Below are positions 21,287 to 32,000 of a DNA stretch of 64,000 bases, piece after piece. The stretch covers positions 1,302,001 to 1,366,000 of the forward strand of contig NC_065536.1 of assembly GCF_932294415.1 (NCBI RefSeq), written 5' to 3'. Both the position numbers and the translations under genes were made by a program. This DNA is from Quercus robur (lineage: Eukaryota > Streptophyta > Magnoliopsida > Fagales > Fagaceae). The notes beneath the pieces are model-generated. The model worked only from the letters and a program-made list of their open reading frames with translations. It made no database searches and was not told the DNA's origin. Position 1 is the first letter of the stretch. Every line of letters starts with the position of its first letter.

Positions 21287-23962
21287 ATGGCGGATTCTTT
21301 TATCTCAACCATGAAAGAAATTAAAGAATTTGGTTCGTGCCTGTGGGATGCTGTGTCAAGCCGCAATCTGGAAGAAAATCTGAAGTCCTTAAAAGGTGCT
21401 ATGGAGTCTCTGAAGAAAGTTTATGAAGATGTGAAGCAAAGGGTTGAAATTGAAGGGAAAGTACCACAGATGAAGTGTACAAACGAAGTTTCTGGTTGGC
21501 TTTATGAAGTATTGAAATTGGAAAAAGATGTGAGCAAAACTCTGCAAGATGGTGAGAAAGAAAAGCAGAACAAGTGTCTTAGAGGTTATTGTCAAAAAAA
21601 CTGTTGGTCAAGCTATAATCTCAGAAACACTATAAGCGAACACCTCGATGAAGTAAAGAAACTGAGGACACTAGGTCAATTCAATGCTGTGGTTCAGAAG
21701 TTTCATGTTACAGTTCAGCAGCTACCTATGGTCGAGACCGTTGGTCTAGATGCCCCGCTTCAAGATGTCTGGAGATGTATTGAAGACAGAAAATTGGGAA
21801 TTGTTGGATTATACGGGATTCCGGGCGTTGGAAAGACTACCCTTCTCTACAAAATAAACAATGAGTTCCTCAATGTTAGCCATGATTTTGATGAAGTGAT
21901 TTTGGTTTCAGTATCAAAACTATCAGAAGTAGAATTGGTTCAGAAAAAAATCATGGATAAATTGGACCTCCCTAGAAACATGTGGAGTTCAGATGGTAGG
22001 GAGACAAACGCTCAGAAGATATTTGAAAGGCTACACGGAAAAAAGTTTTTGTTGTTGTTAGATGATATATGGCAGCAACTTGATCTTAATCTTGTCGGGG
22101 TTCCTCTTCCAAATGATCGGAATCAGTCCAAAGTTGTATTTACAACCCATTCCATCGATGTTTGTGGCCTCATGGAAGCTCAACAGAAAATTGAAGTTAA
22201 AAGTTTAGGACCAGAAGAAGCATTGCATTTGTTTCGGATGAAGGTGGGTGAAGCCACTCTAACTTCTGGTCCAGAAATATCCAAACTGGCAAATGATATG
22301 GCTGCAAAATTGAACGGCCTGCCACTAGCACTCGTAACTGTTGGGCGTGCCATGGCCAGTAGGAATGATCAATGTGATTGGGAATCCGGGCTAAATGTAT
22401 TGAGAAACACTCCATCACAGTTCCCACACATGGAAGGCCGCATCCTTAAGAATTTGAAGTTTAGTTATGATAGACTACAGAGTACTACCGATAAGTCTTG
22501 TTTCTTGTATTGTTGTCTATTCCCAGAAAACTCTGACATCAGGAAAGAAAAAATTATTAATTGTTGGATAGGAGAAGGGTTTATAGATGAATTGAATGAA
22601 GATGCAGATATAAATGGTGACTTACGCTCTAAAGGAGAATTAGTTATCAGAAATTTAAAGCGTGCATGTTTATTAGGGAGTGGTGAATCAGAAGAGTTCA
22701 TTAGGATGCATGGTATGCTACGTGACATGGCCTGGCACGAATGCAAAGAGGACATTGTTCTTTTAATTAAAAAAGATAAGGAACAACGTGGATTGAGAAG
22801 TTGGAATAAAGTTAAAAGGATGTCATTGTGGGATCATAGTATACAAGATCTCCTCACAATTGTCCCGCACTCATCCAGAGAAGATCTCCTTGAAAATATC
22901 TCTCCGTTACCCAATCTCCTGACTATGATTTGTATGGATCCTATGTCAACAACATTGCATGCAGGATTCTTTCCATCGATGTCTTCTCTGGGGGTTTTGG
23001 ACTTGTCAAATAGTTCATCCTTACATGATTTACCTAAGGAGATTGGTCATCTAATCAACTTGAAATGCCTTAATCTCTCTAATACAGCTATTCCTGAATT
23101 GCCATCTGCACTTCAAAATTTGAGAAAATTGCGGTGTTTGATACTAAATTGTACAAAAATTCGGAAAATTCCAAGGGCAATGATACCAAACTTTCTGTCC
23201 CTGGAAGTATTTAGTAAGTTGGAAGTTCTTCAGCACTTAGATCCTGGTGGTTTCCTACATCGTGATGATTACCTACAATATTTGTTAAAGGAATTAGAGT
23301 GCTTGCTACACATAAAAGAAATCTGCATTGTCATTCATGAGGCCACTTCCCTGCAAAAGTTATTGGAATCACACAAGTTACTAGGGTGCATAAGAAAGCT
23401 CACACTCGATGAGTGCAATGATCTGCCCACCCTTGAACTATCACCCTCATTGGTGACAAAAATGGAGGATCTTGAATTACGTTATTGTAAAGAGTTACGA
23501 GAGATTTCCCTTGGAACAGGGCAATTCAGAAACCTTAGTAAGGTAGTGATTAAAGGTTGTAACTTGTCAGATGTGGGGTGGCTCATATATGCTCCAAGAC
23601 TTCAAACTCTTGAATTAGTTAATTGTGAATTATTGGGAGAAATAATAGGAGATACACCGGGAGGTGGAGAAATTGAAGAAAATACAAGGATATTCTCAAG
23701 TCTTTTGGTTCTACGTTTGTTTTGCCTACCAAGCCTACAGAGCATATACCGGCATGCCTTGCCCTTTCCTTCCCTGATAAAGATTGAGGTACAAGATTGC
23801 GAACTTTTAACCAAGCTTCCATTTTCCAAGAGTGCAACGAAAACTCTAAAGCTAATTAGCGGAGAGGAAAGCTGGTGGGATAGCTTGAGTTGGGATGATG
23901 AAACCATTAAGGAAGATTTCAGCCCAAAATTTGTTGAAAGAATTGTTCAGAATGCTTGGTAA
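21287..23962 (+). CDS. CC-NB-ARC-LRR disease resistance protein (RPS2/RPS5 type)
   Basis: The protein is 891 residues in a single coding exon, the usual length for this class. The start is the ATG at 21287 (MADSFIST); the open frame extends only one GTG codon further up. Order: N-terminal coiled-coil region (about 1-145), P-loop GIPGVGKTT (about 177-185), kinase 2 KKFLLLLDDIW (252-262), RNBS-B FTTHS (about 285-289), GLPLAL (344-349), RNBS-D CFLYCCLFPE (405-414), MHD-like MHG (474-476), then LRRs from about 560 to the end. Such receptors sense pathogen effectors, or host proteins the effectors modify, and trigger hypersensitive cell death. There is no Gly-Cys acylation signal at the N-terminus. 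Two odd points: His replaces the usual Arg in RNBS-B, and Gly replaces the Asp of MHD. The frame is intact, so it is either a functional divergent receptor or a young pseudogene. Confidence 0.93.
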   Translation: MADSFISTMKEIKEFGSCLWDAVSSRNLEENLKSLKGAMESLKKVYEDVKQRVEIEGKVPQMKCTNEVSGWLYEVLKLEKDVSKTLQDGEKEKQNKCLRGYCQKNCWSSYNLRNTISEHLDEVKKLRTLGQFNAVVQKFHVTVQQLPMVETVGLDAPLQDVWRCIEDRKLGIVGLYGIPGVGKTTLLYKINNEFLNVSHDFDEVILVSVSKLSEVELVQKKIMDKLDLPRNMWSSDGRETNAQKIFERLHGKKFLLLLDDIWQQLDLNLVGVPLPNDRNQSKVVFTTHSIDVCGLMEAQQKIEVKSLGPEEALHLFRMKVGEATLTSGPEISKLANDMAAKLNGLPLALVTVGRAMASRNDQCDWESGLNVLRNTPSQFPHMEGRILKNLKFSYDRLQSTTDKSCFLYCCLFPENSDIRKEKIINCWIGEGFIDELNEDADINGDLRSKGELVIRNLKRACLLGSGESEEFIRMHGMLRDMAWHECKEDIVLLIKKDKEQRGLRSWNKVKRMSLWDHSIQDLLTIVPHSSREDLLENISPLPNLLTMICMDPMSTTLHAGFFPSMSSLGVLDLSNSSSLHDLPKEIGHLINLKCLNLSNTAIPELPSALQNLRKLRCLILNCTKIRKIPRAMIPNFLSLEVFSKLEVLQHLDPGGFLHRDDYLQYLLKELECLLHIKEICIVIHEATSLQKLLESHKLLGCIRKLTLDECNDLPTLELSPSLVTKMEDLELRYCKELREISLGTGQFRNLSKVVIKGCNLSDVGWLIYAPRLQTLELVNCELLGEIIGDTPGGGEIEENTRIFSSLLVLRLFCLPSLQSIYRHALPFPSLIKIEVQDCELLTKLPFSKSATKTLKLISGEESWWDSLSWDDETIKEDFSPKFVERIVQNAW

Positions 23963-23980
23963 GTCAATAAGAACCAATTC

Positions 23981-24101
23981 TTTATTTATTTGTTTTGTTT
24001 TTTTGACAATTCGATAGTTGGAGGTGGGGGGATTAGAACCCTGAATGTCTCATTTTGAAACATCAGGAGGTGCCAACCAATTGAGCTACAAAGCTCTAGT
24101 T
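23981..24101 (-). mobile_element. tRNA-derived SINE just after the NLR stop
   Basis: Reading on the minus strand, a pol III A-box-like TAGCTCAATTGG and a B-box-like GGTTCTAATCC occur in correct order, followed by an A-rich tail (the T-rich run 23981-24017 on the plus strand). About 20 bp at 23961-23980 is repeated with few changes at 24102-24122, a long TSD as made by LINE-type integration. The left TSD overlaps the stop codon TAA. The SINE is probably in the receptor's 3' UTR or in a terminal intron. Confidence 0.75.
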
Positions 24102-24122
24102 AAGTCAAATAAGAAACAATTC

Positions 24123-24553
24123 AAGTGTAGGCTTGAAGCTGAAATGTTTTGTGCTGCTCTTATGGGCGGGCTCTTCCTTTTGGTCATTTGGGCAATTGCC
24201 AGGCTACTCTTCAAAATAGTATTTAGCCAAATTGAAAGGGTTAATTTGAAAACTAGTATTATTTTAATAATAATTATTTAACTTGGCATTGTTTAAAACT
24301 TATTTGGGAATCTAGTATTTCTCTTAAAATCGCGTATTCAAAACACAATTTTAACACTTGAAACTTTGTTTTGAAAATACAATTTTACTTAAAGATGCTA
24401 CAATTTTCCATGAACACGATTTCAACTATTAAAACACAATTAAAAAAATTCCAAAAAAATCCAAAACAATGTTGATTAAAATAATATTATTTTGAATAAG
24501 AATGTACTATTTTTTAATTACTAAGTCACACCAATCACAAAGTAACTCTTGCA
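24123..24553 (+). other. Possible NLR 3' exon or UTR with a membrane-segment-like ORF
   Basis: The 78-codon frame 24045-24281 ends with a hydrophobic stretch (ALMGGLFLLVIWAIARLLF) after basic residues. It starts inside the SINE, so its ATG is not original. The sequence tgg-taagt at the NLR stop is also a strong splice donor. Before the SINE came in, the gene could have been spliced to this region, but no clear acceptor decides it. The rest is AT-rich, including a 42-bp block (from 24504) nearly repeated at 25507. Confidence 0.25.
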
Positions 24554-24562
24554 TAAGAATGT

Positions 24563-25503
24563 GGATTTTTTTAGAAAATAACTATAAAATCTAAACAATA
24601 TCATTAGTTAGCAAACGTTTCAAACTATTTTGATTTATAACAATTCGAGTTTGGTGGAGTCGATTTGTGGGTTGTAAAATCGAGTTTAGTATACTCGATT
24701 TCCCTTTTTTGCAGCAGATGACGTGGGGAAACGGCGCACAGAAATCGAGTTAAACAAACTCGATTTCTATGCATACAAACCGAGTCCAATACACTCGGTT
24801 TTTACACATAGAAATCGAGTTCGTTGGACTCGATTTCTGTGTATAAAAAACGAGTCTATTAGACTCGGTTTATATGTACAAAAACCGAGTCTAAAACTCT
24901 CATTCAAAACGACTCCTCTCAAAAAACTCAGTCCTCCCACACTAACATACTAACAGTCCTCTCAAAAAAAACTCTTTAGTTCAAAAAACTCTCACATTCC
25001 CTCCCACACTCACAGTGCGTCTCAGTCTCTCTCTCACTCTCACTCCATTCCATCTCAGTCTCAGCTCCGCTCTCTGATTCGGCTCCGTCGCCGTTCCGTT
25101 GCACTCATTCCCTCTCTTCAGCTCCGTCGCCGTTCCGTCGCACTCATTCCCTCTGATTCTTCAGTCAGGAACGAGTGGTTCTGCAGATAAGGAAACCGAG
25201 TTCAAAGGAGTCGGTTTCTAAGCCTGAAAAACAAGTTCATTGAACTCGGTTTTCAAGCCTGGAAATCGAGTTCTACGCTGTCGGTTTCCAAGCCTGGAAA
25301 CCGAGTTCATTAAACTCGTTTTTCAGGCTTAGAAACCGACAGAGTTGAACTCGATTTCTGCCGACGTGGCCACTCCGCCAACCTCAGCTAAAAACCCAGA
25401 AATCGACCCTGCTTAACTCGAATTGCTAGAAACCAAAATAGTTTAAAACGTTTCCTAACTAATGATATTGTTAGGGTTTTGTTGTTATTTTCTAAAAAAT
25501 CCC
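24563..25503. mobile_element. Mutator-like element packed with palindromes
   Basis: The 941-bp element has exact 9-bp duplications TAAGAATGT (24554-24562 and 25504-25512). Its inverted ends are about 88 bp long (GGATTTTTTTAGAAAATAAC left; GGGATTTTTTAGAAAATAAC reading in from the right). A 9-bp TSD with long inverted ends marks the Mutator superfamily. The interior has at least ten short palindromes built on AAATCGAGTT/AACTCGATTT and the AAACCGAGT variant, around a pyrimidine-rich core (about 24900-25160). It has no transposase coding; the 76-codon ORF at 24723 is a by-product of the palindromes. Confidence 0.85.
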
Positions 25504-25589
25504 TAAGAATGTACTATTTTTTAATTACTGAGTCGCACCAATCACATTATCGCCACCTTAATTTGTAAACAAAACTCTTTTATTAAAAT

Positions 25590-25768
25590 GAGAAGTGCTG
25601 CATCCACAATATTTTCAAAATATTTTTACAACAAATCATAAGTGGCAAATTATTGTTAGTTCTAATTTAAATTCACAACTTAAATTACTTTTTTACCCAT
25701 CTATAACTACCAATAACAACGTACCACACAAGATTTGCTGTGAAAATATTGTAGACATAGCATTTCTC
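25590..25768. mobile_element. Mutator-type MITE, copy 2
   Basis: The 179-bp element has exact 9-bp duplications TATTAAAAT (25581-25589, 25769-25777). Its inverted ends are GAGAAGTGCTGCATCCACAA and, from the right, GAGAAATGCTATGTCTACAA. It is in the same family as 10838-11034 and has no coding. Confidence 0.85.
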
Positions 25769-25777
25769 TATTAAAAT

Positions 25778-27933
25778 CAATATATATATATATATAAGCA
25801 AAGACCTTATGCAAGAGCGCGGGAGTTTTTTTTACTATTACTCCACCATATCCTTTCCTATTGAGAAAGTATTGACATAACTATAATGCCGCAACAACAA
25901 CATGTGTGATTGTGAACGATAAAGGAAAAATGGTAGATTCATATAAAAGTGATGCAATTACTCATATCATCAAGTTGTGGCAAAAAAATGTTGTAAAGGG
26001 TGTAGTTGTATAAGAATTGTTTCCTAATACCCCCAATTTTTCATAAATAATAATAAATAATAATTTCAAGGGTTTGGGATAATTTTGGAGGTGACTTATT
26101 TTTTTATGAAAAAAGTTTGGCTCCAAACATGTTTAGAGCTATCTAGCTCCATCCTACTATGTAGCAATTGAAGACACCATTTATGCGTAGTTTTAATCAT
26201 GACTTTTTAACGAGTTGTGTCACTTGTTTAAATAGTTCAATGGTAATGGATAGGGTTTTTTTTTTGGTCTTTCTTAGCATTATTTTTTGAGGTAACATGG
26301 ATAGTTTTATAATTTGCATCTCTCTTATAATTTGTCACGTAATGAATTGGAAAAGTTGACTCTTAACTATTTTTGTTTTATTTAGGAAAAAGAAAACATA
26401 TTTGGAACCAAAGTTTGTCCTTTATTCATTTCAGAACTGAGGTTTTTCTATTTGGAAATTTTACTCTGGTTATAAAATTTCTTGGCTTAAAATCCCTGGT
26501 AAAATCAACTTCTCCAAAGCCCCACACCATATCTAAGAAACCAATCCCCAAATTACTGAGAATCATTTTCATAATTGAATGAGAACCCAGTAAGTAGATC
26601 TTGATCAAAATACTAATTTCATTTAATCGATTAATTTGGGTTCCTAATTACTGGTTCAGACCCTTGGTTGGGTGAGGTAAAGTAAAAGGAAATGTTGGAT
26701 TAATTTAAATGAAGGTTCTGCGAAGGAGGAATTTTGAAGTTCCAGTTACTGTAATCTCAAACAACTTTACTATGGACACAACTCCATGGTAATTGAGGCC
26801 CTAATTTAAGTTTTTGAGGCTTTATGGATTTTTATTTTTTCTTGATACAGGCTTTATGGATCCTATATTGGGATTTTTGTAACTTGGCCTTAAATTCCCT
26901 AGATTGCCAATATCTATGTGGAATACCCTATAGGAGATCTAAAAAATTATGTGTGGCTTGAACATTCATGTTCAAGATGATTTTGGAATCCATCAATTAA
27001 TTATTAAATGGGATTTTATGTCATTGGCTTTTCAAACATGAGATTTATTGTGAATGTTATTGCTTGTTTCGGAAATGCTTAGTTGCTCACTTGCTCAGTG
27101 TTATTGAGTTTAGCAGATCTAATCAAAGTCTTTCTGAGTTTTTTAGTGTGGAATTAGAATTCATTGAGGAATTTCACATATTAGGCATTGATGTGCTTGT
27201 TTGGCTCCAGGCTCGAGGACTTTCAGCCAGAGTATTGAGATCTGATTTTCACTTGTTTGTGTGAGGCTGCGAACTTAAGGTAAGTAGAACTGTACCGTAT
27301 GCTCCTCATTACTCATTTACACTCTTTGCTATATTGCATATGTTGATGACTGCTCCTCTTTATGCAATTTCAGTTGTTTATGCCTTTGTAATCTCACTGT
27401 GCCCTGGCCCTTTTCAGTTGATCTTTACGCAATTTTAGTTGTTTATGCCTTTTCAGTTTTTGCTCTGGCCCACTATGCCCAATATGTGGATCATATCAGG
27501 TTTTTAATGTTGGCCATATTATATTTACCATAATCCTTAGAGGGAACAAAAAAGGGTACGTGGTGTTATGGAAAATTTTGGTGGAGATGTGGTGGTGTTA
27601 TGGAAAATTTTGGTGGAGATGTGGTGGTGTTCATAATAGGAGTTGTAAATGTTGATGACTATACATATTGCAACTGTGCTCTTTTTAGGGCATAATTCAC
27701 TAGGCACCATATTATAAATGTTCTTCAGTCTCTTTATTAAGATTCACGTGTTGACATACCTGCGTTTAAGTAGGACTCTGTTTTGTGAACGATCTCTTAT
27801 TTACTTTTGTGGTGATGATTGAGCTTGAACATTGGTATCTCCTCATTGCTTGACATTGGGTTTTATATCACTATTTTCCCAAGTCCGAAGTGAATATAAT
27901 TTGTCTCAAAGCAATAACTTATTTAAGGATAAA
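25778..27933. other. No gene seen
   Basis: AT-rich intergenic sequence. A 30-bp unit (ggtgttatggaaaattttgg...) is tandemly doubled at 27562-27621. Short ORFs at 26373-26582 and 27064-27264 show no domain. Confidence 0.4.
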
Positions 27934-28070
27934 ACTTAGGTACTATTTCCTAGGTTCCTTTCTTCAGATTCAGCCATGTGACTATTTAACTAAAAAATAC
28001 ACTTCCAACTCATGAAAAAAAATCCATATGCAAAATTTTAAGAAAGGAATCTAAGGAACAGCACTTAAGT
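27934..28070. mobile_element. MITE-like inverted repeat
   Basis: The left end ACTTAGGTACTATTTCCTAG and the right end, read inward, ACTTAAGTGCTGTTCCTTAG form an inverted repeat; both continue into TTCCTTTCTT. The total is about 137 bp. No exact TSD was recognised. Confidence 0.55.
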
Positions 28071-28147
28071 ACTGTATTTATGTCTTGCCCCTCATTTAAT
28101 ATCTCTATTATATATATTTCTCACCTTATATCGAGTTATTGATTTTA

Positions 28148-28336
28148 GGAAAATGCTAACAGATGTCCTTAGAACAATGATTAACAATTCATTTAAAGAA
28201 AATTTTTATGTGAAAAGAAAAAAAAAAAAACAATTAATGTTTTGATAACTTTTTTCATTTTCCATAAAAATGATGTCAAAAATTTCCTAAAATGGACTGT
28301 TAACTATTGCCCTAAGGGCACTCATTTGCATGACCC
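28148..28336. mobile_element. Mutator-type MITE, second family
   Basis: The 189-bp element is flanked by exact 9-bp duplications TTGATTTTA (28139-28147, 28337-28345). Its inverted ends are GGAAAATGCTAACAGATG and, from the right, GGGTCATGCAAATGAGTG; further inward both arms carry TTAACA. There is no coding. Confidence 0.75.
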
Positions 28337-28451
28337 TTGATTTTACTTCTCCCTAAGCTAAAACAGTAAAACCTATGTAATAGACCACTTATTAGACTAT
28401 TTAGTTCATTGTGTGTTTGCATATCTTTTTCATATAATGATACTCTCACAT

Positions 28452-29022
28452 AGGGGTGGCAATTCGTAATTGCGTGTTGGATTCGTGTCATGCCAACTTA
28501 TGAGTATTTGATTATATGAGTCAATATTAACCCGACATGTTTATTAAAGAGATCAAAATTCTTCAACCCTAACACGACTCATTTATTAAACGGGTCAGTC
28601 ATGTCAACCTATTTATAAGATTTTATCAAAATAAAATAAAAAAAAATTATGAAAAAACAAACAAATAAATATTTTTAATATAAAATTTTAGAACTAAAAA
28701 GTCACTACATCACAAATAATCATTCAAAACTAAATCATATTTTAATATCACAAATAATCAATCACAATATGTCAAAGAAAATAAACCACAACAACTAATA
28801 AGTTTATATACCTAGGGTTTGAAGGGTATATTAGTAAAATATTATTTAATTAAATGGGTCAGACAGGTTGCATGGGTGGAACACTAATCCAATCCATTTA
28901 TTAAACGGGTCAGTCATGTCAACTTGATTATGACACGAATCCATTAAGTCTCAACCCATAACCTACTAATTTCGTATCGTGTCGTGTTAGATTAACAAGT
29001 TGTGTCTAATTTTGCCACCCCT
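28452..29022. mobile_element. AGGGGTGGCAA-type inverted-repeat element
   Basis: The 571-bp element opens AGGGGTGGCAATTCG and closes TTTTGCCACCCCT. It is flanked by actctcacat and actcttacat (9 of 10 match). Inside, two blocks with 'tattaaacgggtcagtcatgtcaac' character occur near each end. The superfamily is uncertain. There is no coding. Confidence 0.7.
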
Positions 29023-29032
29023 ACTCTTACAT

Positions 29033-32000
29033 CAATATTTTCACATCCTCTTTCATGATTTAAATGTGGACATTTTCATTTTGTATTTTAAAATCTGTAC
29101 ATCACAGCATTAATTGTGAATATTCTTTAAAAAAGTTGATGTAAAATAAGTGTAAGAGAACATTTTCCCTTTTCATATTAGCTACTTGCACATGTAGCTT
29201 GTGCCATGTGAGGGTGCCTAGAGGGTGATTGATCTTTATGTCCAGGCTGCTCATAATTTTGGTATTTTTCTTGAGTTGTTTTGATATGCATAAAAATCTT
29301 GCTTAATGAAGATTTACTTTCTTTAGATTGTGAGTTTATTTCTCTCTCTCTATTCGATGTTTGCTCCCACTGGTCACCCACAAATCCTCCCATGTCTCTA
29401 AGGCTGGCCCACATGGTCTCCGCCACTCCACCTTCAATTGCGTCGTCTTTGCCTCTCCACTTGCTCAAACCCACCTATTTGTTTGCCACTCCGTTGCTCT
29501 ACCGGTCAAAACCACTATCCTTTAGCGGACAAAAACAAAGAGATCTGCCTTTTTTGAGGGTGGTGATTTTGCCGGTGGTATGGCGGAGTGGCGAAGAAGA
29601 TGTGGGTTTGAGCTATGAAATGACAGAGGCGTTGTGGAAAATGGAGTGTCGGAAACTAGGTCGGCTAGTGGTGGAGATTGGCAAGGGTTTGTGGGGGTGA
29701 CCAATGGAGTGAGGGGATTGATCAGTGACGTTGCAGAGAGAGGGAGAGATACAGTGTGTCAGAGCCAAACTTTCCCTGTAGAATATTAGAAGGTGAAGGT
29801 TCATACACACACATAGATATACTTTCTTTATTTTTAACATTTTGATAATATCTTATATAAGATTTTAATTTGTGGCATGATATATTTTGTACACTTTATG
29901 CTGTGATTTGGATCTTGAATATCTTGGTTTTGATGTTTTTTTTTTTTTAGAAAATTTCAACTTATGACGTCTGCTTCTAATAATAGCTCTTTGTCATCAA
30001 ACTAAGACACCAATCAATTTTTAGTGTAGGTGAGGATTGAATCACAAATCTCTTATACAACTATCAGAAATTTTACCATTTGAGTTAACTGGAACTAACA
30101 TTTGGTTTTGATGTTGGTCTAGCAAGTAATTGATTTTCGTAGGTTGCACGCTTTACTTAATAGTTTGCTATTCTTAGCATATCCAAATGTGTGGACGTCG
30201 GGGTGTGACACCATTAGTGTTACTTCCAAATATCATCTCTATTATTTTATCTAAAATTTTCATAAATAAAGTTCTTCATATATTTTTATTTTAAGATATT
30301 TATTGTTAGGTCTATATGTATTAGTATTGGCAAACCGCAAACCATGTCAAATTGTGAGTTTTGTTGTGTCTTAGAGGTGTAACTCAAGATCAAAATGAAG
30401 AGCTGATCTCAACTCAAGAAAGCTACAATCTCAATAGCAACCTTGACTCCAATCTCAACCTATTGAGTTTACACGAACCTTTAGCATCTGAAATGACCCA
30501 ATAACTTGTCTATCTCAACGTCCATTGCCTACTTGTTGGAAGATGGAAGATGTCTCAACGCTTGTAGGTACTAAAAGGGACATTATGAGTTGACTCTAGG
30601 GGGCTTTTTTTAAAGGAGAGAAGCTATGCTTATGCAACTAAGGTTTTATAACTAAGTTCCTCTCAATTTCACAATACCAAAGATATTCAAGTAAATCTGA
30701 AGATCAATTGGTGAAATAATTGAAGCCATTGTACCGACTATAAACTTGTTGCTTTGAAGAAAACTGTTAGGGTTTTAGGCCTCAGTTGTCACAAAATTAA
30801 TCAACTTTTAACCAATTAATCAATTAATTAATTATGCTCTTGATTAAATTGATTAACATATCAAACAAACATAGATCACATGGACACCAGAAATGATGAC
30901 TTAGGAAAACTAATGGAACTGTTGTTTAACAATAAAAAACCTGGGAAGGATTTAACTTAAAAAATTCTCAAGGCAACATATCCATTAATAGAATTGAAGG
31001 TTGTACAATAGACTTCATTCTAAATCTATTGCTACCTTATGTATTACTTATTGGTGTGACCACATGCAGATTCGAATCCACGGACTTTTCTATTATGGAA
31101 TGTTGCACACGAACTTTCCTGTTCGTGGCTTCAAGAACTCCGCTCAAAGATTTGACCAGCAACTGTGGTTAACTGATTGCAACAACTCTGCTTTATAACC
31201 AGATCTGATGATTGCATGTAGCCTCTAGTTATAGCTTCAAAAAGGCTTGGAAAATCTCCAGATCTTTTACAGAACACTACCCTCTTATGTCTTCCAAAAC
31301 ATGCTTTGGAGTTTGTATTTATATGTCCTTAAGATCCATCAAAATCCTAGATCAAACTTTAAGAAAATAAACTGCAGATCTATTCTGCATGAATCTCAAT
31401 TGATTGAGATGTACAGCAAGTGAATTTCAACGTGTCTGGCCTGCAATTGAAATGCAGTCTTCTAGCAGTCTAATTTTTTGTTTTCTTGAGTCTTTACTAC
31501 TCTAAACCTGATTGTCTTGATCCCAATATTTATTCAATACTAAATAACTAGACAAACTTAATTCTAAAAGGTTACATTTGTTCTTAGTTGCCAATCTAAA
31601 AATATAGACCCTACAAAAACCTTCAAGAGTTTCTTGGAGTCGGTTGGAGGTTCTAATTGTAATCATGGATGTGTCATTTGCAAAGGCAATTTGTATAGTT
31701 GAAGAGTACAGATGTTCAAGTGCGGTGAAAGCCTAGATTTTGAAGAAAATAACCCAATGACCTAGGTAATGATTTATACCCTGAAATTTTAATTATGGCT
31801 AAGTAAGTCAATTAAAGCTTCATCATCTTCTTCTTCTTCTTCTTTTTGGAATTTTAAGTCAATTAAAGCTAATCTATCAATTAAGGCCCCATAGACGTGA
31901 TTAACCAATTGAACTAGGCATGGGTGCTAACAATTTCATGGATAAACATGTTAATGCAATTTAAATGAGAATTTGATAATAAGATAAGAGAAGCAAACCC

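Noticed and set aside
24010..24101. Candidate tRNA gene on the minus strand
   Set aside because: A- and B-box-like sequences are present, but no cloverleaf or acceptor stem forms; it fits a SINE with a tail and TSD.
24648..25370. Regular palindromic repeats resembling a CRISPR array
   Set aside because: Repeat units vary in sequence and spacing, no spacers of constant size exist, and the block lies inside a Mutator-like element in plant DNA.
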